A stretch of 64,000 bases of DNA. It comes from Bradyrhizobium nivariense (GTDB taxonomy: Bacteria > Pseudomonadota > Alphaproteobacteria > Rhizobiales > Xanthobacteraceae). The translations under genes were made by a program, and so were the position numbers. How positions within the stretch are numbered: the first letter of the stretch is position 1; each line of letters starts with the position of its first letter. Below the pieces are notes generated by a model. That model was not told the DNA's origin. It worked only from the letters and a program-made list of their open reading frames with translations, and did not search any database. Location: contig NZ_JARVWW010000006.1 in the NCBI RefSeq assembly GCF_029846715.1, positions 62,001 to 126,000 on the forward strand, in the 5' to 3' direction. Positions 16,937-24,831 of the stretch are shown piece by piece.

Positions 16937-17575
16937 TTACGACATCGGCGGTGCCACATATTGCGCAAATCCGGGCCGTTTGCCGAGTTCGGCGAGCCAG
17001 CGCGTCAGATGCGGCTGCGCGGGCCGGGCGATGCCTTCGACGCCGAGCCAGCGCCGCGCATAGGCGCCGACCGCGATGTCGGCGAGCGTGAACGCATCGC
17101 CGTCCATGAACGGGCGCGATGAGAGCAGGCGGTCGGCGATGGCCCAGACCTCGGCGGCGGCATCGGCATCCCGCTGCACCTGGATCATGTCGCGCTCAGT
17201 GGGCGCCGTGCGCACGATGCCCCAGAACACCGGGCGGTCGACCGGCTGCACCATCGACAGCGTCCAGTCGAGCCAGCGGTCGACCGAGGCGCGCAGCTTC
17301 GGCGCCTCGGGATAGATCGGCGTGCCGCGGCCGTGCGCGAGGCAGAGATAGCGCATGATGGAGTTGGACTCCCACAGCACGAAGTCGCCCTCGACCAGCG
17401 TCGGGATCCGCGCATTGGGGTTCATCGCGAGATAGTCGGCCTCGCGGGTCTTGCCGAAAGCCATGCCGGCGTCGATGCGTTCATAGGGCAGGCCGAGCTC
17501 GGTAAGGCACCACAGCACCTTCTGCACGTTGACCGAATTGGCGCGGCCCCAGATCGTCAGTTCTTGGTCCGCCAA
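16937..17575 (-). CDS. Glutathione S-transferase family protein
   Basis: A 212-residue two-domain GST. The thioredoxin-like N-terminal domain contains ELTIWGRANSVNVQKVLWCL and the glutathione-contacting WESNSIMRYL; the helical C-terminal domain contains FMDGDAFTLADIAVGAYA. TTG 17575 is chosen because a GGGAGG site lies just upstream. The longer open frame to 17695 would run through a terminator hairpin. Confidence 0.88.
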   Translation of the reverse strand: MADQELTIWGRANSVNVQKVLWCLTELGLPYERIDAGMAFGKTREADYLAMNPNARIPTLVEGDFVLWESNSIMRYLCLAHGRGTPIYPEAPKLRASVDRWLDWTLSMVQPVDRPVFWGIVRTAPTERDMIQVQRDADAAAEVWAIADRLLSSRPFMDGDAFTLADIAVGAYARRWLGVEGIARPAQPHLTRWLAELGKRPGFAQYVAPPMS

Positions 17576-17662
17576 ATCATCCTCCCGCGGCTTTTCTTTC
17601 GGCGCGGTGATAGCGGAATTCGCGGATGCCAGCGACGGCGATTGCGCCGGGCCTCTCATGCA

Positions 17663-17689
17663 GAAAGCTCCGCCGTCGGCGGAGCTTTC
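17663..17689 (-). terminator. Putative intrinsic terminator hairpin
   Basis: A perfect 12-bp stem, GAAAGCTCCGCC/GGCGGAGCTTTC with a 3-base loop, lies 20 bases beyond the stop of the 26-residue ORF. The flanking T-run is weak, so it may act as a stabilising 3' structure instead. Confidence 0.55.
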
Positions 17690-17708
17690 ATGCAAGGTCG
17701 TCAGTCGA

Positions 17709-17789
17709 TCAGTGGCCGAAGAACAGCCACAGCAAAATAATCACCGGGATCGGCACGCCCAGCATCCATAACAACAGTCCTCGTCCCAT
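17709..17789 (-). CDS. 26-aa hydrophobic membrane peptide
   Basis: The ORF encodes MGRGLLLWMLGVPIPVIILL followed by WLFFGH: one membrane helix with a short basic N-terminus. An excellent GGAGGAGG site lies 7 bases before the ATG, and a hairpin follows the stop. I recall very similar short proteins in many Rhizobiales genomes, usually left unannotated or called hypothetical. Confidence 0.75.
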   Translation of the reverse strand: MGRGLLLWMLGVPIPVIILLWLFFGH

Positions 17790-17856
17790 TGCGTTCCTCC
17801 TCCAATCGCATTGTCGGAGAGGAAACGTGACGGACGAGGGCTTGTTCCTATTGGGG

Positions 17857-18309
17857 TTACCAGTGGCCGGTGTTCGGCATCGACGACCACGGCTCCTGCG
17901 GCGCCTTCGGCTCGCCCTTCTGGAGCAGCTCGATCGAGTGCAGATCCGGCGAGCGCACGAAGGCCATGTTGCCGTCGCGCGGGGGACGGTTGATGGTGAC
18001 GCCCGCCTTCATCAGTTTCTCGCAGGTGGCATAGATGTCGTCGACCTCATAGGCGAGATGGCCGAAGAAGCGGTCCTCGCCATATTTTTCCTCGTCCCAA
18101 TTCCAGGTGAGCTCGACCAGCGGCGCGCCACGCGTTTGCGGCTGCTTCTTCAACGCCTCGATGTCGTCCGACGAGCACAGAAACACAAGCGTGAAACGCC
18201 CCTTGTCATTCTCGATCCGCCGCACCTCCTTCAGTCCCAGCGCATCCTGGTAAAACTTCAGCGCAACATCGAGATTGCGCACGCGCAGCATGGTGTGAAG
18301 GTATCGCAT
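17857..18309 (-). CDS. VOC family protein, lactoylglutathione lyase-like (glyoxalase I)
   Basis: A 150-residue vicinal oxygen chelate protein. It has MRYLHTMLRVRNLDVALKFY (first metal ligand His5), then the expected acidic ligand in LVELTWNWDEEKY, HLAYEVDD and SIELLQKGE. These follow the glyoxalase I pattern, though fine specificity is uncertain. ATG 18309 has GGGAGCAAC upstream; the extension to 18411 does not look coding. Confidence 0.9.
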   Translation of the reverse strand: MRYLHTMLRVRNLDVALKFYQDALGLKEVRRIENDKGRFTLVFLCSSDDIEALKKQPQTRGAPLVELTWNWDEEKYGEDRFFGHLAYEVDDIYATCEKLMKAGVTINRPPRDGNMAFVRSPDLHSIELLQKGEPKAPQEPWSSMPNTGHW

Positions 18310-18563
18310 GGTTGTTGCTCCCTTGAACGGATGGAGGGTTTTTGGTTTGGGCGGGGGCGATGAATAGCAGCAAAATGCGACAAGGGGCAGGGGGCGCGTG
18401 CACGTGTGCATGAGGGCGAGACCGCTGCCGAACGATGCCTGCCTGCGCGGAACCGAAGCGCTTTCCGAAAGCTACATCACTTGGCGGAGCCTGCCGCACT
18501 ATGGAGGCAATGGCGGGAGAAGAGAACCCGCATTGGGCTGGGCGACGGGTCGGCGAAATAGTT

Positions 18564-18583
18564 TATAGCACTGTCACCGTAAA
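18564..18583. repeat. REP-like motif copy, degenerate
   Basis: TATAGCACTGTCACCGTAAA is a diverged copy of the terminal repeat of the transposase element at 19665-20426. It lies just beyond the 3' end of the deleted transposase copy. Confidence 0.7.
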
Positions 18584-18628
18584 GATGGCTCTGCCGAATC
18601 GGGTCCATGCGTGGCGCTTGAGCGCGAC

Positions 18629-18651
18629 TTGAGTGCACTGTCACCGCAGTT
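18629..18651. repeat. REP-like motif copy at the deletion junction of the second transposase
   Basis: The motif core AGTGCACTGTCACCG (18632-18646) is identical to the element end. It abuts the point where the truncated transposase stops matching the full-length copy, indicating a junction formed at the repeat. Confidence 0.75.
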
Positions 18652-19064
18652 CCCGATGCTCTCGGCCGAACGCAATGCGTCGAACAGATCCGCCTCCGGT
18701 TCGCTCGTCAGCACATCGGCAAAATCCGGGAAGCGGTTCCGGACCGGCGCCAGCGTGGTGACGCCGTCATCCCTGCCATGCAAATGCGCGCGCGTGCTCG
18801 ACCACCGCCAATCCTGTGCCCGCTTCACCAGACGCGCCCGCACGGGGTTGAGCGACACGTAGCGCAGCGCCGCCGCAAGATGAGGTTCGTCCATGGCGAC
18901 GGCGCCAAACCGGCCCTGCCAGAAATGCCCGGTGCGCCCGCGTCGCGCCTGGATGGTTCCGGCATAGCTTCGATGCACGCGGGCCAGCGCGCGGCGCAGA
19001 CCGTCAGGATCGGACGGCACCAGGACGAGATGCACGTGGTTCGGCATCAGGCACCCGGCTGATC
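18652..19064 (-). pseudogene. Deleted copy of REP-associated tyrosine transposase
   Basis: This stretch is nearly identical to the middle of the intact transposase at 19700-20371. It keeps MPNHVHLVLVPSDPDGLRRA and YVSLNPVRARLV but lacks the first about 56 residues and the last about 40. The open frame runs 18574-19047, its last codons being read through the repeat motif. Without the N-terminal segment it should be inactive. The few substitutions suggest a recent event. Confidence 0.85.
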
Positions 19065-19234
19065 TGTAATATCCTGGCAGTCGAGATCAACGAGATTGCC
19101 GATAATCGTCAGCGAAGAGCGCGGGCGAAAAATGCATTTCGATTGACAACATCGATATCTCTCTTAGCCTTCGAAGCACACTCGACGAAATTGGCAACCA
19201 CATCGGTACAGGGGGGACGGGGTGAGGGTATAAA

Positions 19235-19627
19235 TTACACTCCATCAGCCGATTTCAACGTGCTAGCTCGCGCCCAATCATTTATTGGTTTGCTCGCAAG
19301 CTCTTGAAGCGGCAAAAGTAGGCCATGGTCATTGTCAATCGCAGCACGCAGATTGGCCGGGACGGACCGCAACAGGCTTTCAACGAGTAGGTGCCCTCTC
19401 CATTCCAATAAGTAGGTCACTGGCGCGATTACAAGATTGTTCAAACGCGATCTTTCTGCTTCGTCGAAATCATCCAGTACTCGATCATCCCGGACAATTG
19501 AGAGCCATTCTTCCTTGCGTTCAATCACAAGCTGATTATCGATGCCGCGTTTTCCCTCATGATCTGACGCCCACATCTCGGGGGACCACGGACTGTCGCG
19601 TTCTATTATCAGGATTATCGTATTCAT
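19235..19627 (-). CDS. Hypothetical protein, 130 aa, accessory region
   Basis: Begins MNTIILIIERDSPWSPEMWA and has mixed charged and hydrophobic character without a signal or membrane helix. Base composition is AT-richer than neighbouring genes, suggesting acquisition. It lies between the deleted and intact transposase copies, ending upstream of a 170-base region with nothing recognisable. Function unknown; it could be an immunity- or defence-type protein, but nothing in the sequence proves this. Confidence 0.65.
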   Translation of the reverse strand: MNTIILIIERDSPWSPEMWASDHEGKRGIDNQLVIERKEEWLSIVRDDRVLDDFDEAERSRLNNLVIAPVTYLLEWRGHLLVESLLRSVPANLRAAIDNDHGLLLPLQELASKPINDWARASTLKSADGV

Positions 19628-19664
19628 GGACGAACCGCTTCGATCAACGTTGTTTCACAATTCG

Positions 19665-19686
19665 ATTACGGTGACAGTGCACTAAA
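19665..19686 (+). repeat. Left terminal repeat of the RAYT element
   Basis: Contains ACGGTGACAGTGCACTAAA and is the exact reverse complement of 20405-20426 over 22 bases. The internal GTGACAGTGCAC portion is partly palindromic. Confidence 0.9.
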
Positions 19687-19699
19687 CATTGGCCGAAGC

Positions 19700-20371
19700 T
19701 CACTCTTCGTCCGGTACGGACGGCTTGGGGCCACGCTTGCCTGGTCTCAGAACCCGCTTGGTCTGGCGCTCGATGCGGGCGAGAAAGCGGGCGTCGCCGA
19801 GCGGCCGGCCGATGCTCTCTGCCGAACGCAATGCGTCGAACAGATCCGCCTCCGGTTCGCTCGTCAGCACATCGGCAAAATCCGGGAAGCGGTCCCGGAC
19901 CGGTGCCAGCGTGGTGACGCCGTCGTCCCTGCCATGCAAATGCGCGCGGGTGCTCGACCACCGCCAATCCTGTGCCCGCTTCACCAGACGCGCGCGCACG
20001 GGGTTGAGCGACACGTAGCGCAGCGCCGCCGCAAGATGAGGTTCGTCCATCGCGACGGCGCCAAACCGGCCCTGCCAGAAATGGCCGGTGCGCCTGCGCC
20101 GCGCCTGGATGGTTCCGGCATAGCTTCGATGCACGCGGGCCAGCGCGCGGCGCAGACCGTCGGGATCGGACGGCACCAGGACGAGATGGACATGGTTCGG
20201 CATCAGGCACCAGGCCCACACCTCGACTCCGGCGGCCTTGCAATTCGCAGCGAGCAGATCGCGATAGAGCGCATAGTCGCCGTCCTCGAAGAACGTGCGC
20301 GCCCGGCCATTGCCGCGCTGGGTGACATGGTGCGGATGACCGGGAATGACGACACGAGCAAGGCGAGCCAT
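19700..20371 (-). CDS. REP-associated tyrosine transposase (Y1/HUH family)
   Basis: A 223-residue protein beginning MARLARVVIPGHPHHVTQRG. The HUH metal site is NHVHLV (about residue 58), and the catalytic tyrosine is likely in LRYVSLNPVRARLV. A basic C-terminal tail (RQTKRVLRPGKRGPKPS) follows, as in RAYTs. Such enzymes nick single-stranded REP hairpins and are thought to spread them. The full N-terminus, HUH motif and tyrosine suggest it is active. Confidence 0.93.
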   Translation of the reverse strand: MARLARVVIPGHPHHVTQRGNGRARTFFEDGDYALYRDLLAANCKAAGVEVWAWCLMPNHVHLVLVPSDPDGLRRALARVHRSYAGTIQARRRRTGHFWQGRFGAVAMDEPHLAAALRYVSLNPVRARLVKRAQDWRWSSTRAHLHGRDDGVTTLAPVRDRFPDFADVLTSEPEADLFDALRSAESIGRPLGDARFLARIERQTKRVLRPGKRGPKPSVPDEE

Positions 20372-20404
20372 GCCGCAACATGCGCTGAAAACCGCGCCAC
20401 GTCA

Positions 20405-20426
20405 TTTAGTGCACTGTCACCGTAAT
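20405..20426 (+). repeat. Right terminal repeat of the RAYT element
   Basis: Contains TTTAGTGCACTGTCACCGT, inverted relative to the left end. On the minus strand it supplies the last codons (ITVTVH) and stop of the gene that begins at 20771. Confidence 0.9.
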
Positions 20427-20771
20427 TTCCAAGTGTTCAAAGCCGAACAGTTGGCCTCGCATATTCCAATGTATCCAGTTCATCAGGCGGCGGTCACGCG
20501 CGAACTTGTAAAACCTCGAAAGTAGGTCCATCTCGATCTCGTCGAGATTGGCGTCAATATCGTCCTTTCGGATATTCAGGAGGTCGGCCGACAAGTGAAA
20601 AGCAAAGCTTTGGGTCTGCGCGGTAGGGTAGTGCATGACCACGATTGACGTGATCCGGGGAGAATGGCCTTCAAGGTTCTCATCGAACAGCATTTCCGAC
20701 GAGTAGTGTATGATGAAATACTGCACCGGATTCTTGTCGATTGCCTTGAAAAACGATCCTGCGTCCACCAT
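20406..20771 (-). pseudogene. Conserved hypothetical gene truncated by the RAYT element
   Basis: The 121-residue product starts MVDAGSFFKAIDKNPVQYFI and is well formed up to WIHWNMRGQLFGFEHLE. The final six residues and stop codon come from the element's terminal repeat. The abrupt change exactly at the repeat boundary indicates that the original gene was longer and lost its 3' part. Its start is divergent from the Abi gene by only 25 bases. Function unknown. Confidence 0.7.
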
Positions 20772-20796
20772 TGAAATCCCTGCCGCCCGCTAGGGC

Positions 20797-21621
20797 ATGG
20801 AATTGAAAATGACTCAAATTCCGCCAGCGCTGATAGGCACAACAGCGCCGATTCTCGACACACATTATACCCACGCTGAACTCAATGCTCTGTTTATGCA
20901 GGCACGGTTTCCCGGGGATCCGCCCGAAGGAAACAAGACCCAAAAATGCCTTTCTTGGTTGCGGCGCGCAAATGCGGAATGTGCTGATCCGCTTGGTCTA
21001 TTTGGCACGTTGATTGCGGAGGTGATGGATGCTGAGCCAACGCCCTGGCGGCTGGAGCAGTACGCGAAAGATGGGGATGCCCGGGAGAGGATCAAAACTG
21101 TCCTCGAAAAGGAGCAGTTAAGCTATCAGCGCGGCGGCTATATCATCGGAGCGCATCTAAAAGGCCCGTCTAAGTCCTTGGGCGAACGGCTTAAGGCAGG
21201 CGGCCTGACCGCGGTAGACCTCGAATACCAACGGGCCTACAACTCGATAGGCTTAGACCCCGGTGCTGCTGTCACAGCAGCCTGCGCGATCGTCGAGGCC
21301 GTTTGTAAACACTACCTCGAAACGGAAAATATTCCGCCTCCCAACAAGCAGACCATTGCGCCGCTGTGGACCGAGGTAGCCAAAAACCTTGGCCTTTCCC
21401 CAGGCCAGATGGCTGACGATGATCTCAAGCAGATCCTGTCAGGTTTGTTCAGTATCGCGGCTGGGGTAGGCGCTCTACGTACCCATGAGGGTTCGGCGCA
21501 CGGTCACGGGAATAAAACTTACAAAATTGAAGCCAGACATGCACGCCTCGCTGTCCACGCCGCGCATACAATGACACTGTTTATTCTGGAGACGTGGGAG
21601 GCCCGCGGGAGAAAGAAATGA
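20797..21621 (+). CDS. Abortive infection family protein (Abi_C domain)
   Basis: A 274-residue soluble protein. The C-terminal region has the Abi_C pattern: PGAAVTAACAIVEAVCKHYL, a long linker, then GVGALRTHEGSAHGHG and a final helix. Related proteins are found in phage-defence loci. Its stop overlaps the start of a HEPN-like gene (ATGA), so the two are translationally coupled. Base composition is lower in GC than the flanking genome. Biochemical activity is unproven. Confidence 0.82.
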   Translation: MELKMTQIPPALIGTTAPILDTHYTHAELNALFMQARFPGDPPEGNKTQKCLSWLRRANAECADPLGLFGTLIAEVMDAEPTPWRLEQYAKDGDARERIKTVLEKEQLSYQRGGYIIGAHLKGPSKSLGERLKAGGLTAVDLEYQRAYNSIGLDPGAAVTAACAIVEAVCKHYLETENIPPPNKQTIAPLWTEVAKNLGLSPGQMADDDLKQILSGLFSIAAGVGALRTHEGSAHGHGNKTYKIEARHARLAVHAAHTMTLFILETWEARGRKK

Positions 21622-22199
21622 CGGCGATGACGTTCGACGACCTGCTGGATTTGTCGGAGTTCGACGGACACTCTAAAATCACTCAATTTGTCCACCAGGA
21701 CAGCGACATAAACACCTACACGAGTACGTGGGATTTTGTTGCCTACAGCTACCAACGGGCCTTCGAGGAGTTGGCAAGGAAGGTTTTCGAAGAGGGCAGG
21801 CACAGGGTTAGCAATATGTCGAACCCGCTATTCTTTCTCGCAAGACATTCGGTTGAACTTTCGATCAAGAGCACAATCGACGAGTATGCGAAGACCGACG
21901 ATAAAGCCCCTGAACTGACAGGACATCACCTTCTGGATTTGTGGGACCAACTCGCCGGCTATATGGACCGCTGGGGGAGTTCAGCGGATGATGATTGGGG
22001 CCGTATTGTGCGAGAGCAGATCGCTCATATGCAGGAATCTGACCCAAAAGGTGACAGGTTCAGATATCCACTAGATGTCAAAGGCAAACCGTTTGAACCG
22101 AGATGGGTCGAGATTGAAGGGCTTATACGGGCGCACAACAGCATCACGACATACTTGGACGGCAGTGCGACCATGCACGCCGAAAGCTATCGGGGCTAA
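21618..22199 (+). CDS. HEPN-like hypothetical protein, partner of Abi gene
   Basis: A 193-residue protein starting MTAMTFDDLLDLSEFDGHSK. The segment NPLFFLARHSVELSIKSTID followed by GHHLLDLWDQL resembles the helical core of HEPN-fold proteins in toxin-antitoxin and defence loci (an R-H-x-x-E-L helix, then a second H-x-L-x-x-L-W helix). A canonical Rx4-6H nuclease motif is not obvious. The 4-base overlap with the Abi gene implies a functional pair. Confidence 0.65.
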   Translation: MTAMTFDDLLDLSEFDGHSKITQFVHQDSDINTYTSTWDFVAYSYQRAFEELARKVFEEGRHRVSNMSNPLFFLARHSVELSIKSTIDEYAKTDDKAPELTGHHLLDLWDQLAGYMDRWGSSADDDWGRIVREQIAHMQESDPKGDRFRYPLDVKGKPFEPRWVEIEGLIRAHNSITTYLDGSATMHAESYRG

Positions 22200-22230
22200 T
22201 CGCTTGCCAACGTGATTCATGAATTAAGGG

Positions 22231-22247
22231 AATTACGGTGCACTCAA
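22231..22247. repeat. REP-like motif copy with internal deletion
   Basis: AATTACGGTG directly followed by CACTCAA. Compared with the element end it lacks the six bases ACAGTG between the two GTG repeats. Confidence 0.55.
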
Positions 22248-22310
22248 TCGACGCTGTCCGCCAAGCATGAACCGGAAGCGCTGGGTTAGCGGATTGGCGA
22301 TGGCGAATGA

Positions 22311-22328
22311 ATGTACTGTCGCCGTAAC
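22311..22328. repeat. REP-like motif copy, diverged
   Basis: TGTACTGTCGCCGTAA matches TGCACTGTCACCGTAA of the element end at 14 of 16 positions. It marks the 5' break of the SDR remnant. Confidence 0.6.
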
Positions 22329-22432
22329 TCGTTTCGTGTTCGGACCATGCCGGGTTCGTCACCGGCCAATACATATTCGACGGGGGAAGCTACCCGGGGC
22401 ATCTTCTAACGCAACGTTTGAGAGGATCCTCG
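22328..22432 (+). pseudogene. 3' remnant of a short-chain dehydrogenase (SDR)
   Basis: In the frame of the following gene the translation reads SDHAGFVTGQYIFDGGSYPG, the typical C-terminus of SDR oxidoreductases (GFVTGQ...DGG). Nothing upstream continues it: the frame is closed by a stop codon (22325-22327) in the REP-like motif. The gene was therefore probably cut by a deletion ending at the repeat. No stop codon separates it from the TctC-like ATG. Confidence 0.6.
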
Positions 22433-23407
22433 ATGACAAGACTTCATGTCCTTGCCCTGCTGGGCACGGCCCTGTTCGGGCTTGCCACGGCGCCGGTCAA
22501 GGCCGACACCTATCCGAGCCGCGTGGTGACCGTCGTGGTGCCCTATCCCGCCGGGGGATCCGTCGACGGCGTCGCGCGCCTTCTCGCGCAAAAGCTGGGC
22601 GAGTCGTTCGGGCAGAGTTTTATCGTCGAGAACCGCGCCGGTGGCGCCGGAGGCATCGTCGGCGCGAACTATGTCGCCAAGGCCGCACCGGATGGCTACA
22701 CGCTGATGCTGACCGCGTCGATCCATGTGGTGACGCCGTTCCTGCACAAGGCCGTTCCCTACGACGTGGTCACTGACTTCACGCCGATTTCGCTGGTGGC
22801 CAGCGGACCGCTGATCGTCAGCACCAATGCGCAGACGCCCGCCAAAAATCTCAAGGAATTCTTCGACCTGGTTCGCAAGGATCCGAACAAATACACCTTC
22901 GCGACATCGAGCTTCGGCTCGGCCGGGCACATGGCGATCGAGCTGCTCAAGCGCGATGCCGGTGTCGACACCCTGGTGGTGCCTTACAAGGGCGCAAGCC
23001 CCGCACTGACGGACCTGATGAGCGGCCAGGTGCAGTTGATCGCCGATCCGATTCTGTCCTCGCTGCCGCTGGTGAAAGCCGGAAGCATCAAGGCGCTGGC
23101 CATCACCAGCACCAAGCGCGTCGACATCGCTCCGGAGATTCCGACCGTGGCCGAATCCGGCATGAAAGGCTTCGATTTCGGCTCCTGGTACGGCCTGTGG
23201 GGTCCGAAGGGCATGCCCGCCGACCTCGTCACGACAATTCAAGCCGAGGTCGCCAGGATCGTGCAGCGGCCGGAGGTCAGGGAACGCTTCGCACTTCTCG
23301 GATTCGAACCGCTCGGCTCCACGCCGGATTATTTCGCCGGCTACATCAAGGACGAGATGGCGAAGTATCAGCAGATCATCAAGGACGCCAACATCAAGGC
23401 CGAATGA
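22433..23407 (+). CDS. Tripartite tricarboxylate transporter substrate-binding protein (Bug/TctC family)
   Basis: A 324-residue periplasmic protein with signal MTRLHVLALLGTALFGLATA and the Bug family motifs YPSRVVTVVVPYPAGGSVDG, ENRAGGAGGIVGANYVAKAA and VPYKGASPALTDLMSGQV. It captures small organic acids for TctAB-type permeases, but no permease gene lies nearby. The SDR remnant ahead suggests that the original catabolic neighbourhood was deleted. ATG 22433 is the first start giving a clean signal peptide. Confidence 0.92.
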   Translation: MTRLHVLALLGTALFGLATAPVKADTYPSRVVTVVVPYPAGGSVDGVARLLAQKLGESFGQSFIVENRAGGAGGIVGANYVAKAAPDGYTLMLTASIHVVTPFLHKAVPYDVVTDFTPISLVASGPLIVSTNAQTPAKNLKEFFDLVRKDPNKYTFATSSFGSAGHMAIELLKRDAGVDTLVVPYKGASPALTDLMSGQVQLIADPILSSLPLVKAGSIKALAITSTKRVDIAPEIPTVAESGMKGFDFGSWYGLWGPKGMPADLVTTIQAEVARIVQRPEVRERFALLGFEPLGSTPDYFAGYIKDEMAKYQQIIKDANIKAE

Positions 23408-23467
23408 CAGCGGCACGTGATCGGGCAAGATTGGTGCACTGGACTGCACCGCTGGAATGAGACACGG

Positions 23468-23484
23468 CAATTACGGTGACAGGC
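23468..23484. repeat. REP-like motif copy
   Basis: AATTACGGTGACAGGCC matches the element end through AATTACGGTGACAG. It marks the right limit of the repeat-rich accessory patch. Confidence 0.6.
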
Positions 23485-23539
23485 CATGGGCAAGACTGAC
23501 TAACACCGCGCCGCCCCCTGAAACCTGCGCGGAATGTCT

Positions 23540-24592
23540 TCATTCCGTTCGTGCGGGGTAGGCACGCGGCCCCACCGATCTCGGTACCGCCGGCATCGAT
23601 CGGCGGCTGCGCATCAGACTTACCTTGCGCCCCCAATCGAGGATCGGTGCTTCAACGGCGACGTGCAAGGCGGCGGCGAGACCGATGGAGAGCAGGATGC
23701 TGGCGATGATTGTCCCGACGGTCGATAGTAGCCACGGCCCGGCAAAGCTGGCGATCCATTTCACCACCAAATAATGGACGATATACAGCGAGTACGAAAT
23801 CTTGCCGAGCCATTGCAGGACCGGTGAGAAGGATCGCCCTTCGATCTCGACAGCGACCACAGCATGGATCAGCAATGCCGCGCCAAGACCATAGGTCAGG
23901 ACGCGTGCGAATTGTGGGTCGGCCGCTCCGTGCACGAAAATCCAATACCAGCCGGCCACGAACAGGCCCGCGGAAACGGCTGGGATGCGGCGCGAAAAGC
24001 GCAATCGTCCACGTCTGTGGAGATAGGCGATGACAACGCCGGCACCGAATTCCAGCACCAGCGGATGGAAGTAGATGCCGAGCTCCAGGCCGAAGACGAC
24101 AGCTGGGATAACCAGGCCGAATCCAGCGAACAATATCTCGAACAGCCGGTCCGGCTTGATCGCCAGGATGACCGCAACGGCGGCATAGAAGTGCAGTTCG
24201 AAAGCAAGCGACCAGGCCGGCGCGAGGTACCAGCTCGGATATGTCCATGCGAAGATGGTTCCGAGGTCGAGCGCGGGGCGCTCGCCCGGCGCCAGCGCGA
24301 TCCAGGAGGAACTGACAAACGCCGCCAGCAACACGAGCCAGTAGACCGGAAACAGTCGGAGGGCTCGTCTAAACGCGAAATCCAACGGGTTGTGCTGGGC
24401 CGCCGCCGTGGTTGCGATGATGAAGCCGGAGATCACGAAGAAGATGTCGACGCCGCTCGCAAGAATGGTCAGCACGCCCTCGGCAAGCCCCGGCCCGACC
24501 ATATCGGGTCGCGCACTTACCGCGTGTCCGCAGACCACCGACAGCGCAGCGACCCCGCGCATTGCCTGTACACCCGCGAAGATCCGCACCAA
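23540..24592 (-). CDS. Acyltransferase family membrane protein (OafA/acyltransferase 3)
   Basis: A 350-residue protein with about ten membrane helices. The N-terminal RGVAALSVVCGHAVSARPDM contains the conserved His of acyltransferase 3; further motifs are GVDIFFVISGFII and YSLYIVHYLVVK. These enzymes O-acylate surface polysaccharides or lipids. It stands alone. Confidence 0.9.
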   Translation of the reverse strand: MVRIFAGVQAMRGVAALSVVCGHAVSARPDMVGPGLAEGVLTILASGVDIFFVISGFIIATTAAAQHNPLDFAFRRALRLFPVYWLVLLAAFVSSSWIALAPGERPALDLGTIFAWTYPSWYLAPAWSLAFELHFYAAVAVILAIKPDRLFEILFAGFGLVIPAVVFGLELGIYFHPLVLEFGAGVVIAYLHRRGRLRFSRRIPAVSAGLFVAGWYWIFVHGAADPQFARVLTYGLGAALLIHAVVAVEIEGRSFSPVLQWLGKISYSLYIVHYLVVKWIASFAGPWLLSTVGTIIASILLSIGLAAALHVAVEAPILDWGRKVSLMRSRRSMPAVPRSVGPRAYPARTE

Positions 24593-24831
24593 GCCCCGCC
24601 ACGCTTATTCCAAGGGTGGGGCAATCTAGGCGAGAAATATATTAAGGAACGGTTGCGCCGACGCGATAGAATAACCGTTGGATGCGTGGGCCCAGTGCCC
24701 GATGCCGAACCACATCCCGGTCGCCCCGGCGCGGACGAACTGCTGCGCAATTGCGGGTGTGCACCGATCCCTTGCCAAAGCGGGGACTTATCGCAGTTGA
24801 ACCCCGGCGAAGCCCGGCGCGACCAACCGCA

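Larger units (their letters stand above)
19665..20426 (-). mobile_element. RAYT element bounded by 22-bp inverted repeats
   Basis: A 762-bp unit with one transposase gene and exact inverted repeats at its ends (19665-19686 and 20405-20426). Related solitary motifs occur five more times within 18.5-23.5 kb. This matches the REPtron arrangement, in which a tyrosine transposase is flanked by REP sequences that it can act on. No clear target-site duplication was seen. Confidence 0.85.

Noticed and set aside
17576..17695. N-terminal extension of the GST gene
   Set aside because: It would be translated through a perfect 12-bp hairpin and lacks family similarity; a TTG start with GGGAGG at 17575 explains the gene.
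18564..23484. CRISPR array in the repeat-rich patch
   Set aside because: Repeat copies are few, irregularly spaced and in both orientations; there are no spacers or cas genes.
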